Both the position numbers and the translations under genes were made by a program. Shown here in pieces: positions 1 to 5,807 of a stretch of DNA of 7,198 nt. How positions within the stretch are numbered: the stretch's first letter is position 1; each line of letters begins with the position of its first letter. The notes under the pieces are model-generated. The model had not been told where the DNA came from, searched no databases, and saw only the letters and a program-made list of their open reading frames with translations. Source of the stretch: Clostridiales bacterium (GTDB lineage: Bacteria > Bacillota > Clostridia > Oscillospirales > Ruminococcaceae); assembly GCA_012523875.1 (NCBI GenBank), contig JAAYSW010000106.1, positions 1 to 7,198 on the forward strand. The letters run 5' to 3'.

Positions 1-96
1 ACCATATATGTTTTAAATGGAGATTATGTACCGACTAATCCTGATGTAGCGAAAAAAGTAAAGAAAATAGACGGATACAGAATAGTAGTAGGTTAG
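1..96 (+). CDS. C-terminal 31 codons of an unrecognised protein (5' end outside window)
   Basis: Frame 1 is open from the left edge to a TAG at 94-96. It encodes 31 residues, beginning TIYVLNGDYVPTNPDVAKK and ending GYRIVVG. The tail is lysine-rich with alternating hydrophobic residues, and its codon choice is AT-rich like the neighbouring genes, which fits a genuine gene end. I see no diagnostic motif and do not recognise the family. It runs in the opposite direction to birA, so the two genes converge on the hairpin-rich gap at 97-199. With so short a piece, a chance open frame cannot be excluded. The upstream sequence would decide it. Confidence 0.5.
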   Translation, partial: TIYVLNGDYVPTNPDVAKKVKKIDGYRIVVG

Positions 97-112
97 AGAT
101 AAACTGCTACAC

Positions 113-154
113 AAAATTAAAAGTTTTTGGTTAAGCTTTTTTCAAAAAGCTTAG
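113..154 (-). repeat. Hairpin repeat, copy 1 (downstream of birA)
   Basis: Read on the minus strand, this is an AAGC...GCTT hairpin: the 20-mer AAGCTTTTTGAAAAAAGCTT, followed by CCAAAAACTTTTAATTTT. A near-identical block lies at 4900-4940 on the plus strand. The 20-base core and the next CCAAAAACTTT are identical in both copies; two bases between them differ and there is one single-base gap. Each copy lies just 3' of a gene and in that gene's orientation, which suggests a terminator-associated or dispersed intergenic repeat. It lacks a clean U-tract immediately after the stem, so I do not call it a simple intrinsic terminator. Confidence 0.75.
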
Positions 155-161
155 CGGAGTT

Positions 162-197
162 TGAGGTGGCAACCTCATGCCGTAAGACATAACGGTA
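162..197. other. Two short adjacent hairpins next to repeat copy 1
   Basis: TGAGGT (162-167) and ACCTCA (172-177) form a 6-bp stem around a GGCA loop. Immediately after, TGCCGT (178-183) and ACGGTA (192-197) can form a second stem with one G-T wobble. Together with the repeat hairpin at 132-153 they fill most of the gap between the upstream gene and birA. They may be part of one composite intergenic element or of the birA 3' untranslated region. Copy 2 of the repeat does not carry them. Confidence 0.45.
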
Positions 198-199
198 AA

Positions 200-1180
200 C
201 TAAGCCTTAACAATTCTAGCCTCACCTGAATTAAGGATTTCGGTTGTACCGTCACTAAATTGGACTACAAGCCCAGCATTATCATCAATATTGATGGCGA
301 GGGCTTGTTTTGTTTCTCCGTTAGAAGTAATTACAACAGTTTCGCCAATGATAAAGGAACGACTACGGTATTCGGTCATGAATTGTCTGCTTTCGATATT
401 TTCAATATATTCCTCAAGGTTATTTAGAACTTCAGCGATAAGAATATTTCTTGTGACGTTAGAGTTGCACTCATCTTCAATTGATGTAGCAATTTCTAAA
501 ATTTCAGGAGAAAGACTATTTTTCAAGCTTTTAACATTTATGCCAATACCGATAATAGCATATTCGAGTTGACCTAATTCAAAGCTAATTGATGCTTCAG
601 TTAGTATGCCACAGTACTTTTTTCCATTCAAAAACAAATCATTAACCCATTTTATTTTTGTATCCGTACCATAAAGCCTGTCCACAGCATTGGCAACAGC
701 AGTTGCAACGCATGAGGTCAAGAGTTGGGTTAATTCTATATTAAAAGTCGGACGCAAGATAATGGACATATATATTCCAGTATTAGCAGGTGATTCAAAG
801 CTTCTACCCATGCGACCTTTTCCCTCAGTTTGAGTTTCAGAAATGATGGTATAACCTTGCTTAACAGCATTTTTTTTTGCAATTTTCTTTGCATAAGTAT
901 TTGTAGAATCTACACTCTGGAGAATTTCTATTTCCCTACCTATATATGATGTATTGAGCATAGAACCTATAAGACCAGCACTAATTTTATCGGAATCCTC
1001 CGATAACTTATATCCTTTATTTGTAATGGCGTCAATTTCATAGCCTAAGCTTTCGAGCGACTTAATAGCTTTCCATATAGCATTTCTTGAAACATTGAAT
1101 TTTTTTGCTAAGGAAGTGCCAGAGATAAACTCCCCTTTTCTATTTTCTAATTCATGCAACACTTTTTCTTTAGTGGACAT
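200..1180 (-). CDS. birA: Bifunctional biotin-[acetyl-CoA-carboxylase] ligase / biotin repressor BirA
   Basis: This 326-residue protein activates biotin with ATP to biotinyl-AMP and transfers it to the acceptor lysine of biotin-dependent carboxylases. Members with an N-terminal DNA-binding domain also repress biotin genes. Residues about 5-60 form the winged helix-turn-helix (SGTSLAKKFNVSRNAIWKAI...GYKL). The catalytic domain shows DSTNTYAKK (91-99), the ATP/biotin loop GKGRMGR (120-126), KWVNDL with the catalytic lysine (177-182) and GIGINV (211-216). A small C-terminal beta domain occupies about 275-324. The length matches full group II enzymes such as E. coli BirA (321 aa). The ATG at 1180 has AAAGGA upstream on the minus strand with 10 bases of spacing. 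The gene is divergent from yfhO and appears monocistronic. No biotin biosynthesis or transport gene is in the window, and I saw no obvious BirA operator. Confidence 0.95.
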   Translation of the reverse strand: MSTKEKVLHELENRKGEFISGTSLAKKFNVSRNAIWKAIKSLESLGYEIDAITNKGYKLSEDSDKISAGLIGSMLNTSYIGREIEILQSVDSTNTYAKKIAKKNAVKQGYTIISETQTEGKGRMGRSFESPANTGIYMSIILRPTFNIELTQLLTSCVATAVANAVDRLYGTDTKIKWVNDLFLNGKKYCGILTEASISFELGQLEYAIIGIGINVKSLKNSLSPEILEIATSIEDECNSNVTRNILIAEVLNNLEEYIENIESRQFMTEYRSRSFIIGETVVITSNGETKQALAINIDDNAGLVVQFSDGTTEILNSGEARIVKA

Positions 1181-1215
1181 AAAATCGCAATCCTTTCAAA
1201 CTCATAATAATAAAC

Positions 1216-1244
1216 ATTATAACATAGTAATTTATAATATTCAA
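1216..1244 (-). promoter_or_regulatory. Possible second, overlapping birA promoter P2
   Basis: On the minus strand, TTGAAT (1244-1239), 17 bases and a perfect TATAAT (1221-1216) form a second promoter-like pair. Its -35 abuts or overlaps the -10 of P1. Start would be near 1209, leaving a leader of about 29 bases. The sequence is very AT-rich, so one of the two pairs may be fortuitous. Confidence 0.45.
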
Positions 1245-1262
1245 TATTACTTTTGCTGTCAA
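1234..1262 (-). promoter_or_regulatory. Sigma-A-type promoter P1 for birA
   Basis: On the minus strand, a perfect -35 TTGACA (1262-1257) is followed by exactly 17 bases and then TATTAT (1239-1234), a one-mismatch -10. Transcription would start near 1227, giving a birA leader of roughly 47 bases. Confidence 0.75.
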
Positions 1263-1269
1263 ATTTATA

Positions 1270-1324
1270 TTATAGGGGACGTTTTTAAAAACAATTTATG
1301 TTTTATCGAGGAATTTATAGGGGA
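1270..1324 (+). repeat. 10-bp direct repeat TTATAGGGGA in the birA-yfhO gap
   Basis: TTATAGGGGA occurs at 1270-1279 and again at 1315-1324, offset by 45 bases. Both copies lie between the divergent birA and yfhO promoters, where a regulator could bind, but no known operator matches. The remainder of the 269-base gap is promoter sequence and AT-rich spacer. Confidence 0.4.
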
Positions 1325-1325
1325 T

Positions 1326-1378
1326 GGGCAAAGTATTAGTAAAAATTATGACAAAACGGATAAAATACTTAATAGCCC
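1326..1378. other. Imperfect inverted repeat upstream of the yfhO promoter
   Basis: AAGTATT (1331-1337) pairs with AATACTT (1364-1370), and the flanking GGGC (1326-1329) pairs with GCCC (1375-1378), across a 26-base loop. It ends just before the yfhO -35 box, so it would not be in the yfhO mRNA made from that promoter. It could be a DNA-level operator or chance. Confidence 0.3.
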
Positions 1379-1379
1379 C

Positions 1380-1408
1380 TTGTCAATGCTTTTAAGATAT
1401 AGTATAAT
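1380..1408 (+). promoter_or_regulatory. Sigma-A-type promoter for the yfhO-like gene
   Basis: TTGTCA (1380-1385), a 17-base spacer and a perfect TATAAT (1403-1408). Predicted start is near 1415, giving a leader of about 35 bases that contains the strong AAGGAGG ribosome binding site at 1436-1442. Confidence 0.75.
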
Positions 1409-1449
1409 ATATCGTGTATGTTATTCATTAAAAATAAGGAGGTAGAAAA

Positions 1450-4200
1450 ATGGCTGATTCAGTCAAGACAAACGAACAAAAGAAAAAACTGCCCAAGGTT
1501 TCACTGGATTCCACATCAAAAGGCTTTAAAGATTGGGCATATAAAAACAGATTTTATATCTTAGCATTTTTTATTCCAGCAATTATAACTTACATCGCCT
1601 ATGCAATGTTTGAAGTTTATCCTTTTGGGGATAACTCAGTTCTTGTGCTAGACCTTAATGGGCAGTACATTTACTATTTTGAGGCATTGAGGGATGCATT
1701 CTGGGGGGACGGAAGCATTTTCTATAACTGGTCAAGGAATCTTTCCGGTGAATATATGGGTATAATCGGATATTACCTTGCTAGTCCATTCACTTTAATT
1801 GTTATGCTATTGCCACGAACAATGATTTTAGGCAGCGTGCTTATTATGCAACTATGTAAAGTCGGTGCATCAGGCGTTACATTTTGCTTGTTTATGCAGA
1901 AAAGTAAAGATGCAAGACCTATTAATGCGATAATATTCTCAACAATGTATGCGTTAATGGGATACGCAGTTACGCAACTTATGGACCCTATGTGGATTGA
2001 TGGTCTTGTATTTTTACCATTAATAATGCTAGGTGTAGAATATATTGTTGATACAAAGAAAAAGATAAACTATATTATACCACTTGCACTAATGTTTGTG
2101 GCTAATTTCTATATAGGATATATGGTAGGAGCCTTTACATTCCTATATTTCCTATACTATGTTTTCTTTGGCTCAACTAAATTAAAACGTAATATTTATG
2201 ATATCTTTAGCGTGTTTGTAAAGTTTGGGGTATATACAGCTATTTCGCTAATGTGTGCGGCAGTAATGCTTTTGCCTGTATACTATTCATTGAAATTAGG
2301 TAAATTTGATTTTACAACACCTGATTTCTCATTTAAACTTCAGTTTACGGCGGCAGACTTCTTCCCAAAGTTGTTACCATCAAGCTATGATACGGTGAGA
2401 AATGAGGGTATGCCATCAATTTATGCGGGAATTCTAACTATATTGATGCTACCATTATTCTATATGAACACAAAGATATCTACAAGGGAAAAGGTGGGCA
2501 AATCCCTTCTTGCAGTAGCACTGTTCTTCAGTATGTATATTAAACCACTAGATATGGCTTGGCATGGATTTCAAGTTCCAAACTGGCTACCATATAGATA
2601 CTCATTCCTATTCTCATTTGTAATACTTACAATGGCTGCGACTGCCTTTGAAAACATTGAGGGAATCAGTAAAAAAGCGATTGGTGGTTCTGTATTTGGA
2701 ATAATTATATATTTATTATATATTGATAAACAACAATATGATTATTTAGATAGCATGGGTTCAATATGGTTTGCTATAGCTTGCATTGTAATATTTGCAG
2801 CCTTTATTAACGTTATTAGGGAAAATCCTCGAAGCAAGGTTATCCCAGTTGCAATTTTATTAATAGTGGGTATTGAACTTGTTATTAATGCTAACCAGAC
2901 ATTTAAAGATATTAATGATGATGTAACATATAGTAAACATTCATCCTATTATGAAATAATAAATGCAGGGCGTGAAGTTGTTAAGGGTATTGAGAAAAAT
3001 GATGATTCACTGTATAGAGCGGATAAAACTTATTTCAGAACATCAAATGATGCTCTTGCCTTGAGATTGAAAGGTATTTCACATTCATCATCAGTTATGA
3101 ATTCAAAGGCACTTAATTTTATTGATGCCCTAGGATATGACGCTAGTAGCTTCGACTCACGTTATACAGGAGCAACTCCTGTAGCCGACTCATTGCTTGG
3201 TATTAAGTATGTACTTGATAAGGAGAAGTCAGGTAAGGAAAAGGTTAGCGAGCTATATGAGCCACTTTATGAATATCAAATCAAGAATAAGGATGGACAA
3301 TCTGTAAAGGAAACTATAACAGCTTATCAAAACCCTAATGCTCTTGCTATAGCATATATGGCGAATGATGATGTTTTGCAGATTGGAAAGCTTTTGCCTA
3401 AAAACCCTTTTGAAAACCAAAACAATCTTCTTGGTGCAATTACGGGTGATTTTGATAATAGTTACTATAAGGAATTGCAATTAAACGGCTCACCAACGCT
3501 TAGAAATGTTACTCAAAGTGCATACGGTGATCAAATTAAATATACAGCAGAAAAATCTGGAGATCCAACAGTTGAATATCATTTCTACACTGAATCTAAA
3601 GACCCTGTTTATATGTATTTGTATACTAAAAACCAAAAGAAGGTAAGGGTATGGGTGAGTACGCAAAAGAACGATAAAGGGGAATTTACCACAGGGCAAT
3701 TCACAGACCTTGGGAATTATTTTGAAGGACATGATTATACGGTTTTGAAGATAGGTAATTTTGAACCAGGACAGGAAGTTGCAGTAAGGCTCACTGTGGG
3801 TAAGGATGATTATACTATAATTTCTGAGCCATATTTCTATTATTTAGATGTAGAAAAATATAATGATGCTATGGATTCAATCAAGGCTCAACAGCTTAAT
3901 CTGACTGACTGGAGCACAACAAAAATTGAGGGTACAATTGATGCTGGTAACGGACAGGTTATGATGACATCTATTCCTTATGAGCCAGGTTGGACTATTA
4001 AGGTTGATGGTAAGAAGGTGGAGCCAGTTATTATCGCAGACGCAATGATAGGGGTAAGGCTTCCAGCAGGAACCCATGATATTAAGATGACATTTGTGCC
4101 TAAGGGCTTTGTACCGGGCTTAATTCTTGCAATTCTTGGTGTTGGATGTGTTGTGTTAATCTATATTTATGATAATAAAAAGGTTAAAACTAAGAAATAG
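1450..4200 (+). CDS. YfhO-family polytopic membrane protein (GT-C-type glycosyltransferase-like)
   Basis: A 916-residue integral membrane protein. After a basic cytosolic N-terminus (1-35) there are roughly 13-14 hydrophobic segments up to about residue 481, then a large, probably extracellular domain (about 482-885), one last membrane helix (about 889-908) and a lysine-rich tail. Family marks are the first outer loop with the acidic LDLNGQY motif (D68), MDPMWIDG (178-185), NWLPYRYSF (378-386), and the terminal beta module with PYEPGW (843-848) and RLPAGTHDI. In characterised YfhO proteins of Bacillus and Listeria, GT-C-like members transfer a sugar from an undecaprenyl-phosphate carrier onto lipoteichoic acid; applying that substrate here is inference. 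No CsbB-type sugar-lipid synthase or GtcA-type flippase is adjacent. AAGGAGG lies 7 bases before the ATG. It has its own promoter and a terminator immediately after, so it is probably transcribed mainly alone. Confidence 0.9.
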   Translation: MADSVKTNEQKKKLPKVSLDSTSKGFKDWAYKNRFYILAFFIPAIITYIAYAMFEVYPFGDNSVLVLDLNGQYIYYFEALRDAFWGDGSIFYNWSRNLSGEYMGIIGYYLASPFTLIVMLLPRTMILGSVLIMQLCKVGASGVTFCLFMQKSKDARPINAIIFSTMYALMGYAVTQLMDPMWIDGLVFLPLIMLGVEYIVDTKKKINYIIPLALMFVANFYIGYMVGAFTFLYFLYYVFFGSTKLKRNIYDIFSVFVKFGVYTAISLMCAAVMLLPVYYSLKLGKFDFTTPDFSFKLQFTAADFFPKLLPSSYDTVRNEGMPSIYAGILTILMLPLFYMNTKISTREKVGKSLLAVALFFSMYIKPLDMAWHGFQVPNWLPYRYSFLFSFVILTMAATAFENIEGISKKAIGGSVFGIIIYLLYIDKQQYDYLDSMGSIWFAIACIVIFAAFINVIRENPRSKVIPVAILLIVGIELVINANQTFKDINDDVTYSKHSSYYEIINAGREVVKGIEKNDDSLYRADKTYFRTSNDALALRLKGISHSSSVMNSKALNFIDALGYDASSFDSRYTGATPVADSLLGIKYVLDKEKSGKEKVSELYEPLYEYQIKNKDGQSVKETITAYQNPNALAIAYMANDDVLQIGKLLPKNPFENQNNLLGAITGDFDNSYYKELQLNGSPTLRNVTQSAYGDQIKYTAEKSGDPTVEYHFYTESKDPVYMYLYTKNQKKVRVWVSTQKNDKGEFTTGQFTDLGNYFEGHDYTVLKIGNFEPGQEVAVRLTVGKDDYTIISEPYFYYLDVEKYNDAMDSIKAQQLNLTDWSTTKIEGTIDAGNGQVMMTSIPYEPGWTIKVDGKKVEPVIIADAMIGVRLPAGTHDIKMTFVPKGFVPGLILAILGVGCVVLIYIYDNKKVKTKK
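4151..4178 (+). promoter_or_regulatory. Weak candidate promoter for the radical SAM gene, inside the yfhO 3' end
   Basis: TTGTGT (4151-4156), 16 bases and TAATAA (4173-4178), preceded by TGA as in an extended -10. It is the only reasonable pair I found ahead of the radical SAM gene. A transcript from it would have to pass the terminator hairpin at 4223-4251. The -10 is poor and the region is AT-rich, so this is tentative. Confidence 0.2.
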
Positions 4201-4222
4201 CAAAGGTTAAAGTAAAATTAAG

Positions 4223-4256
4223 TGAGGGCATTTTTTAAAAGAATGCCCTCATTTTT
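4223..4256 (+). terminator. Intrinsic terminator after yfhO
   Basis: TGAGGGCATT (4223-4232) pairs perfectly with AATGCCCTCA (4242-4251), a 10-bp stem with a GC-rich base and a 9-base loop, followed by TTTTT (4252-4256). It starts 23 bases after the yfhO stop. The radical SAM start codon lies just 22 bases after the T-tract, so the hairpin also sits in that gene's immediate upstream region. Confidence 0.88.
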
Positions 4257-4277
4257 CTATGAGAGGAGCAGGTTAAT

Positions 4278-4877
4278 ATGACTATTCAGTATGAGATTGG
4301 CGATAGTTTATATTTGAATATTACAAATAAATGTCCATGCAATTGTGAGTTTTGCATAAGAAAGAATGGTGATAATGCCTATGGTTCTGAGCCATTATGG
4401 CTTGAACATGAGCCATCGCTTGAAGAAATTTATGAGGCACTAGACAAGGTTAATCTAAATAAATATAAGGAAATTGTGTTTTGTGGGTTTGGTGAACCAT
4501 TAGAAAGACTTGATACTCTTACCGAGGTGTGTAAATATCTGCGTAAGAGGAATTCGCCACCTATAAGAGTTAATACAAATGGTTTATCCGATTTAATTAA
4601 TGAAAAACCCACTGCACATCTGCTTGAGAATTTGGTGGATATTATCTCCATAAGCCTCAATGCAGGTACTGAGCAAGAATATCTTAGAGTAACAAATCCA
4701 AAATTCAAGCAAAATGCTTTTAAAGCCGTTCAGGATTTTGCAGTAGATTGTAAAGCATATATACCCAAAGTCATATTTACAGTCGTTGATGTTATCCCAA
4801 CTAGCGAAATAAACCTAGCACAAAAAATCGCAGACAAGTTGCAAATCCCTCTAAGGGTACGTAAATACGATTGCTAG
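4278..4877 (+). CDS. TatD-associated radical SAM protein
   Basis: A 199-residue radical SAM protein. The 4Fe-4S cluster motif CxxxCxxC is C19, C23 and C26 in NKCPCNCEFCIRKNGD, so it should cleave S-adenosylmethionine reductively to start radical chemistry. Supporting core motifs are FCGFGEP (68-74, the GGEP-like strand), RVNTNG (97-102), SLNAG (126-130) and a late FTVVDVIP strand (167-174). The short length, the NGD after the cysteine motif and the LRVRKYDC end resemble the small family found next to, or fused with, TatD-type metallo-hydrolases. Its substrate is unknown to me. No TatD gene is adjacent; the neighbours are yfhO and the convergent khpA operon. AGAGGAG (4262-4268) lies 9 bases before the ATG. 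No strong promoter lies between the yfhO terminator and the start, so expression may depend on read-through or on a promoter in the yfhO end. Confidence 0.88.
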   Translation: MTIQYEIGDSLYLNITNKCPCNCEFCIRKNGDNAYGSEPLWLEHEPSLEEIYEALDKVNLNKYKEIVFCGFGEPLERLDTLTEVCKYLRKRNSPPIRVNTNGLSDLINEKPTAHLLENLVDIISISLNAGTEQEYLRVTNPKFKQNAFKAVQDFAVDCKAYIPKVIFTVVDVIPTSEINLAQKIADKLQIPLRVRKYDC

Positions 4878-4897
4878 GTCAGGGGAGAAAGGTCAAG

Positions 4898-4940
4898 GGA
4901 CAAGCTTTTTGAAAAAAGCTTGTCCAAAAACTTTAATTTT
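4898..4940 (+). repeat. Hairpin repeat, copy 2 (downstream of the radical SAM gene)
   Basis: GGACAAGC (4898-4905) pairs with GCTTGTCC (4918-4925) and the stem continues into the T-run and A-run between them. CCAAAAACTTTAATTTT follows (4924-4940). It matches the reverse complement of 113-154 over about 40 bases. Relative to copy 1, the stem pair T-A (153/132) is replaced by C-G (4901/4922), a compensatory change that supports a functional RNA or DNA hairpin. It begins 20 bases after the radical SAM stop and could serve as its transcript end, although the downstream T-rich run is interrupted. Confidence 0.75.
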
Positions 4941-4970
4941 AGATACAGTTTGTCACTAGAAAACAGCTCG

Positions 4971-5014
4971 CTCAAAACAAAAACAAGGTGTCACCTAAAT
5001 AGTGATACCTTGTT
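4971..5014 (-). terminator. Intrinsic terminator of the ffh-rpsP-khpA operon
   Basis: AACAAGGTGTCAC (4982-4994) and GTGATACCTTGTT (5002-5014) form a 13-bp stem with one non-Watson-Crick position (4990/5006) and a 7-base loop. Read on the minus strand, the stem leads into TTTTTGTTTTGAG, a proper U-rich tail, whereas the plus-strand side has only TTAATTAG. It lies 78 bases past the khpA stop. The mismatch is C-A in the minus RNA and G-U in the plus RNA, so the hairpin may also stop plus-strand transcripts to some degree. Confidence 0.82.
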
Positions 5015-5092
5015 AATTAGCAATTCATTGAAGTATTCAATGCCTTTAGCCCAAACCTCCACGAATATTGTCTATTAATTCTATAAGTCAAT

Positions 5093-5332
5093 CTACGCTT
5101 CCTCAATTTCAACCATTACCTTGAGGTTTTTTCTCGTTGCTCCAGCACGCATAATGGTACGAACAGCCTTAGCAATTCTTCCTTGCTTACCGATAACTCT
5201 ACCCATATCCTCTTTAGCAACATTTAAATGTATTACTACAACACCATCCTCATTAGGAGCATCTTCAGTGATACAGATATCTGCTTTGTTTTCAACAAGT
5301 CCCTCAACGATTGAATATAATAACTCTTTCAT
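5093..5332 (-). CDS. khpA: KH-domain RNA-binding protein KhpA (YlqC family)
   Basis: A 79-residue protein made of a single KH domain. The nucleic-acid-binding GxxG loop is GKQG in RVIGKQGRIAKAVRTIMRA (about residues 45-63), preceded by the strand VVVIHLNV and followed by LKVMVEIEEA. In Gram-positive bacteria KhpA pairs with KhpB (Jag/EloR) and binds many RNAs, affecting cell elongation and division; that role is known for the family and not shown here. I chose the second ATG (5332): GGAGG sits 8 bases upstream of it, while the ATG five codons earlier (5347) overlaps that same Shine-Dalgarno sequence. It is the last gene of the ffh-rpsP-khpA operon, 89 bases downstream of rpsP and followed by a terminator. 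The KhpA name rests on the GxxG loop, the size and the position after rpsP. Confidence 0.92.
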   Translation of the reverse strand: MKELLYSIVEGLVENKADICITEDAPNEDGVVVIHLNVAKEDMGRVIGKQGRIAKAVRTIMRAGATRKNLKVMVEIEEA

Positions 5333-5340
5333 AGTAATTT

Positions 5341-5345
5341 CCTCC
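5341..5345 (-). promoter_or_regulatory. Ribosome binding site that decides the khpA start
   Basis: Minus-strand GGAGG (plus-strand CCTCC) is followed by 8 bases and then ATGAAAGAG. The alternative upstream ATG (5347-5345) shares its G with this site and has no purine-rich sequence well placed ahead of it, so the shorter 79-residue product is favoured. Confidence 0.8.
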
Positions 5346-5360
5346 ATAAAAGCTATGAGT

Positions 5361-5404
5361 AAAAGTAGGGGGAATTAAAGCTAGCCTTAATTCAAGCACC
5401 CTAC
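5361..5404 (-). terminator. Terminator-like hairpin between rpsP and khpA (possible attenuator)
   Basis: On the minus strand, GTAGGG (5404-5399) pairs with CCCTAC (5370-5365), and the inner GAATTAAG (5393-5386) pairs with TTTAATTC (5379-5372), including one G-U. The two stems are joined by a 5-to-1 asymmetric bulge and closed by the loop GCTAGC. The next four bases are UUUU (5364-5361). The short U-tract and bulge make it weaker than the operon's final terminator, so partial read-through, RNA processing or mRNA 3'-end protection are all possible. Confidence 0.5.
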
Positions 5405-5421
5405 ATAGAACTGCATAAAAA

Positions 5422-5664
5422 CTAGATTACACCACTAGTTTTAAGAATCTTCTTAACTGTTTCTGTTGGCTGGGCACCAGTAGATATCCACTTTTTAGCC
5501 TTTTCCTCATCAACTTTGATAAGTGATGGCTCTTTAGTTGGGTCATAGTAACCAATTTCTTCTATGAACCTACCATCCCTAGGGCTACTTGAATCAGCAA
5601 CAACTATACGATAAAAAGGAGCTTTCTTAGCACCCATTCTTCTCAATCTGATTTTAACTGCCAT
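5422..5664 (-). CDS. rpsP: 30S ribosomal protein S16
   Basis: An 80-residue ribosomal protein, close to the usual length for short S16 versions. It shows the signature start MAVKIRLRRMGAKKAPFYRI, the central VVADSSSPRDGRFIEEIGYYDP and a late KAKKWISTGAQPTETVKKIL segment. S16 binds 16S rRNA early in assembly of the small subunit. GGAGGTGA on the minus strand (5678-5671) sits 6 bases before the ATG and is near-perfect. It lies 188 bases downstream of ffh and 89 bases upstream of khpA, the standard order in many Firmicutes. A possible own promoter lies at about 5731-5765. Confidence 0.98.
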   Translation of the reverse strand: MAVKIRLRRMGAKKAPFYRIVVADSSSPRDGRFIEEIGYYDPTKEPSLIKVDEEKAKKWISTGAQPTETVKKILKTSGVI

Positions 5665-5730
5665 ATATATTCACCTCCACGAATTCATATCTATTTTAAC
5701 CTTGCGGATAAAACCAAAACTTAACTACAT

Positions 5731-5765
5731 ATTATAATTAATAAATATGATAAATTAATTATCAA
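5731..5765 (-). promoter_or_regulatory. Possible promoter region for rpsP-khpA
   Basis: On the minus strand, TTGATA (5765-5760), a 16-base spacer and TATTAA (5743-5738) are followed closely by a perfect TATAAT (5736-5731) that lacks a good -35 at 16-18 bases. The same stretch carries the 9-bp inverted repeat ATAATTAAT (5734-5742) / ATTAATTAT (5754-5762). A start near 5725 would leave a leader of about 60 bases. The extreme AT content makes chance matches likely, so transcription from ffh into rpsP remains equally plausible. Confidence 0.35.
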
Positions 5766-5784
5766 TAAACAACGGACTAATTGT

Positions 5785-5807
5785 ATAAGTGTTAAAATAA
5801 CCCTTAT
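5785..5807. other. Small hairpin between ffh and rpsP
   Basis: ATAAGTGTTA (5785-5794) and TAACCCTTAT (5798-5807) form a 10-base stem with one mismatch and a 3-base loop. Neither strand has a T-tract after it, so it is not a typical terminator. It lies 45 bases downstream of the ffh stop and could end or protect the ffh message, or be chance. Confidence 0.35.

Noticed and set aside
177..180. BirA carries KWVND where E. coli has KWPND
   Set aside because: The catalytic lysine, tryptophan and ND are kept, and from family knowledge valine at this position is common in clostridial homologues. The coordinates given are residue numbers in the protein.
1298..1339. 13-codon open frame MFYRGIYRGWAKY in the birA-yfhO gap, possibly a leader peptide
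   Set aside because: No ribosome binding site precedes it, it lies upstream of the predicted yfhO start site, and so short a frame is expected by chance.
1095..1445. Open frame overlapping the birA start and the intergenic gap on the plus strand
   Set aside because: It overlaps the well-supported birA coding sequence and both promoters, and resembles no protein I know.
5785..5807. Hairpin between ffh and rpsP considered as an ffh terminator
   Set aside because: It is AT-rich, has an internal mismatch, and is not followed by a T-tract on either strand.
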